Source of the DNA: Cecembia lonarensis LW9
GTDB taxonomy: Bacteria; Bacteroidota; Bacteroidia; Cytophagales; Cyclobacteriaceae
DNA length: 34,006 nucleotides
Assembly: GCF_000298295.1 (NCBI RefSeq)
Contig: NZ_AMGM01000049.1
Span: 1-34,006 of the forward strand
Reading direction: 5' to 3'
Numbering within the stretch: the stretch's first letter is position 1; every line of letters starts with the position of its first letter. A program made the position numbers and the translations under genes. The notes beneath the pieces were generated by a model. That model was not told the origin of the DNA. It did not search any database and saw nothing but the letters and a program-made list of their open reading frames with translations. Shown here one piece after another: positions 33,042-34,006 of the stretch.

Positions 33042-34006
33042 ATGTTAGAAATATTTGAATATGGTCAAGGCCATCTCACCGCCTCCATCGCCCTCGGCAT
33101 CGCCAATAGGAACATAAAAGGCATCCTTAGCCCTGAAACACGAGAAAAAGTAAAAGCCAGTGCGGCGGCAGTCGAAAAAATCGTAGCCAATGGCCAACCA
33201 GTCTATGGTATCAATACTGGCTTTGGACCATTGTGCACTACGCTGATCTCCCCCGATCAGACACGAAAACTCCAGGAAAACCTGCTTAAAAGCCATGCAG
33301 TAGGTGTAGGCGAACCTATTCCTGTGGAGATTTCCAAATTGATGTTGATCCTGAAGTTACATGCGCTAGCAAAGGGCTTCTCTGGTATACAAGAACAAAC
33401 CTTGGACAGGATACTTTGGCATATTGAAAATGATATCATTCCAGTGGTACCCAAACAAGGTTCGGTAGGCGCATCGGGCGACCTTGCTCCCCTCTCACAT
33501 TTATTTTTACCGCTGATCGGATTGGGAAAAGTACATGTAGGTGGGAAAATACTATCGACAGCAGAAGTCCTCCAACAGCATCAGCTGTCCCCCATCCACC
33601 TTGGCCCTAAAGAAGGTCTTGGACTGATCAATGGCACGCAGTTTATTGCAGCGTTTGGAGTGAAAGTTCTAGAGCGCTTTTACAATATCCTTGCCCATGC
33701 AGACATTACAGGAGCCATGATGCTGGAAGGTTTGCTAGGTTCTATCAAACCATTTTCTGCCGAACTCCATCGACTCCGACCCTACGCAGGCAATCAGCAT
33801 GTAGCCCAGACCATCCTCAACCTCTTACATGAATCTGAGATTGTGCATTCCCATGCGACCTGTGCACGCGTGCAGGATCCTTATTCCTTGCGCTGCATGC
33901 CCCAAGTACATGGAGCTTCCCGCAATGCATGGCTGCATTTGAAGCACATGCTGGAGACCGAAATCAACTCTGTAACCGACAACCCGGTGGTCTTTGATGA
34001 AACCCA
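33042..34006 (+). CDS. hutH: Histidine ammonia-lyase HutH, 5' part (3' end outside window)
   Basis: MIO-dependent lyase that converts histidine to urocanate and ammonia, the first step of histidine degradation. The frame is open from the ATG at 33042 to the window end (321 complete codons; about 500 are usual). YGINTGFGPL (about 58-67), LLKSHAVGVGEP, and the cofactor-forming A144-S145-G146 within GSVGASGDLAPLSH are diagnostic. The other active-site segments GLGLINGTQF, QDPYSLRCMPQVHG and EINSVTDNPVVF also occur, and the Arg-Cys-Met-Pro-Gln wording fits HutH rather than PAL or TAL. It is preceded by a repeat-bearing spacer and is not close to a recognisable hut regulator in the window. Confidence 0.95.
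   Translation, partial: MLEIFEYGQGHLTASIALGIANRNIKGILSPETREKVKASAAAVEKIVANGQPVYGINTGFGPLCTTLISPDQTRKLQENLLKSHAVGVGEPIPVEISKLMLILKLHALAKGFSGIQEQTLDRILWHIENDIIPVVPKQGSVGASGDLAPLSHLFLPLIGLGKVHVGGKILSTAEVLQQHQLSPIHLGPKEGLGLINGTQFIAAFGVKVLERFYNILAHADITGAMMLEGLLGSIKPFSAELHRLRPYAGNQHVAQTILNLLHESEIVHSHATCARVQDPYSLRCMPQVHGASRNAWLHLKHMLETEINSVTDNPVVFDET

Overview
The window looks like chromosome of a member of the Bacteroidota, most probably a Cytophagales / Cyclobacteriaceae-type marine or freshwater heterotroph. The evidence is a SusC/SusD outer-membrane pair, an ASPIC/UnbV FG-GAP protein paired with a PAP2-type haloperoxidase, a Bacteroidota-type 'putative porin', menaquinone genes, weak Shine-Dalgarno signals and AT-rich spacers. 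The genus assignment is inference. No rRNA, tRNA, CRISPR array or complete insertion sequence was seen.

Layout. 1-851: 3' part of mtaB (tRNA methylthiotransferase), then a small DUF805 membrane protein. 1308-1573: a MITE-like element with 16-bp terminal inverted repeats. 1693-6383 (+): a secreted 14-motif FG-GAP/ASPIC-UnbV protein coupled to a vanadium-type haloperoxidase. 14224-6346 (-): a glycan-uptake operon, SusC -> SusD -> hairpin -> GH18 chitinase-like lipoprotein -> secreted FAD oxidoreductase. Its last gene overlaps the haloperoxidase tail to tail. 21371-14701 (-): lpxK -> putative porin -> miaE -> FtsX/MacB-type permease -> GMC oxidoreductase. 21413-23281 (+): Nif3-like protein and a coiled-coil zinc-ribbon protein, closed by a strong terminator. 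23392-24424: an unknown secreted protein and a convergent histidine phosphatase. 24478-27797 (+): a menaquinone operon of hotdog thioesterase, isochorismate synthase and menD. Directly behind menD sit a second, 92-bp copy of the MITE, a truncated remnant of a sugar-porter MFS gene, and an intact MFS transporter (-).

29352-33041 is an accessory patch: degenerate intergenic repeats, a vapBC pair with a palindromic operator candidate, a mazEF pair whose toxin frame is broken at a run of seven A, a LysR regulator and an ORF6N-domain protein with a 39-bp palindrome inside its coding sequence. hutH (histidine ammonia-lyase) starts at 33042 and runs off the end.

The most notable observations are these. 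Both MITE copies sit exactly on the stop codon of the upstream gene with 4-bp target duplications, and the insertion site of the second copy can be reconstructed base by base. The mazF break falls on an in-register A_AAA_AAA slippery heptamer, so the gene could be dead, phase-variable or frameshift-decoded. An intrinsic-terminator-like hairpin separates susD from the chitinase and probably sets their relative expression. I see no convincing wholly new multi-gene system. The oxidative set next to the chitin-type locus (haloperoxidase, secreted FAD oxidoreductase) is the best candidate for an uncharacterised functional unit.
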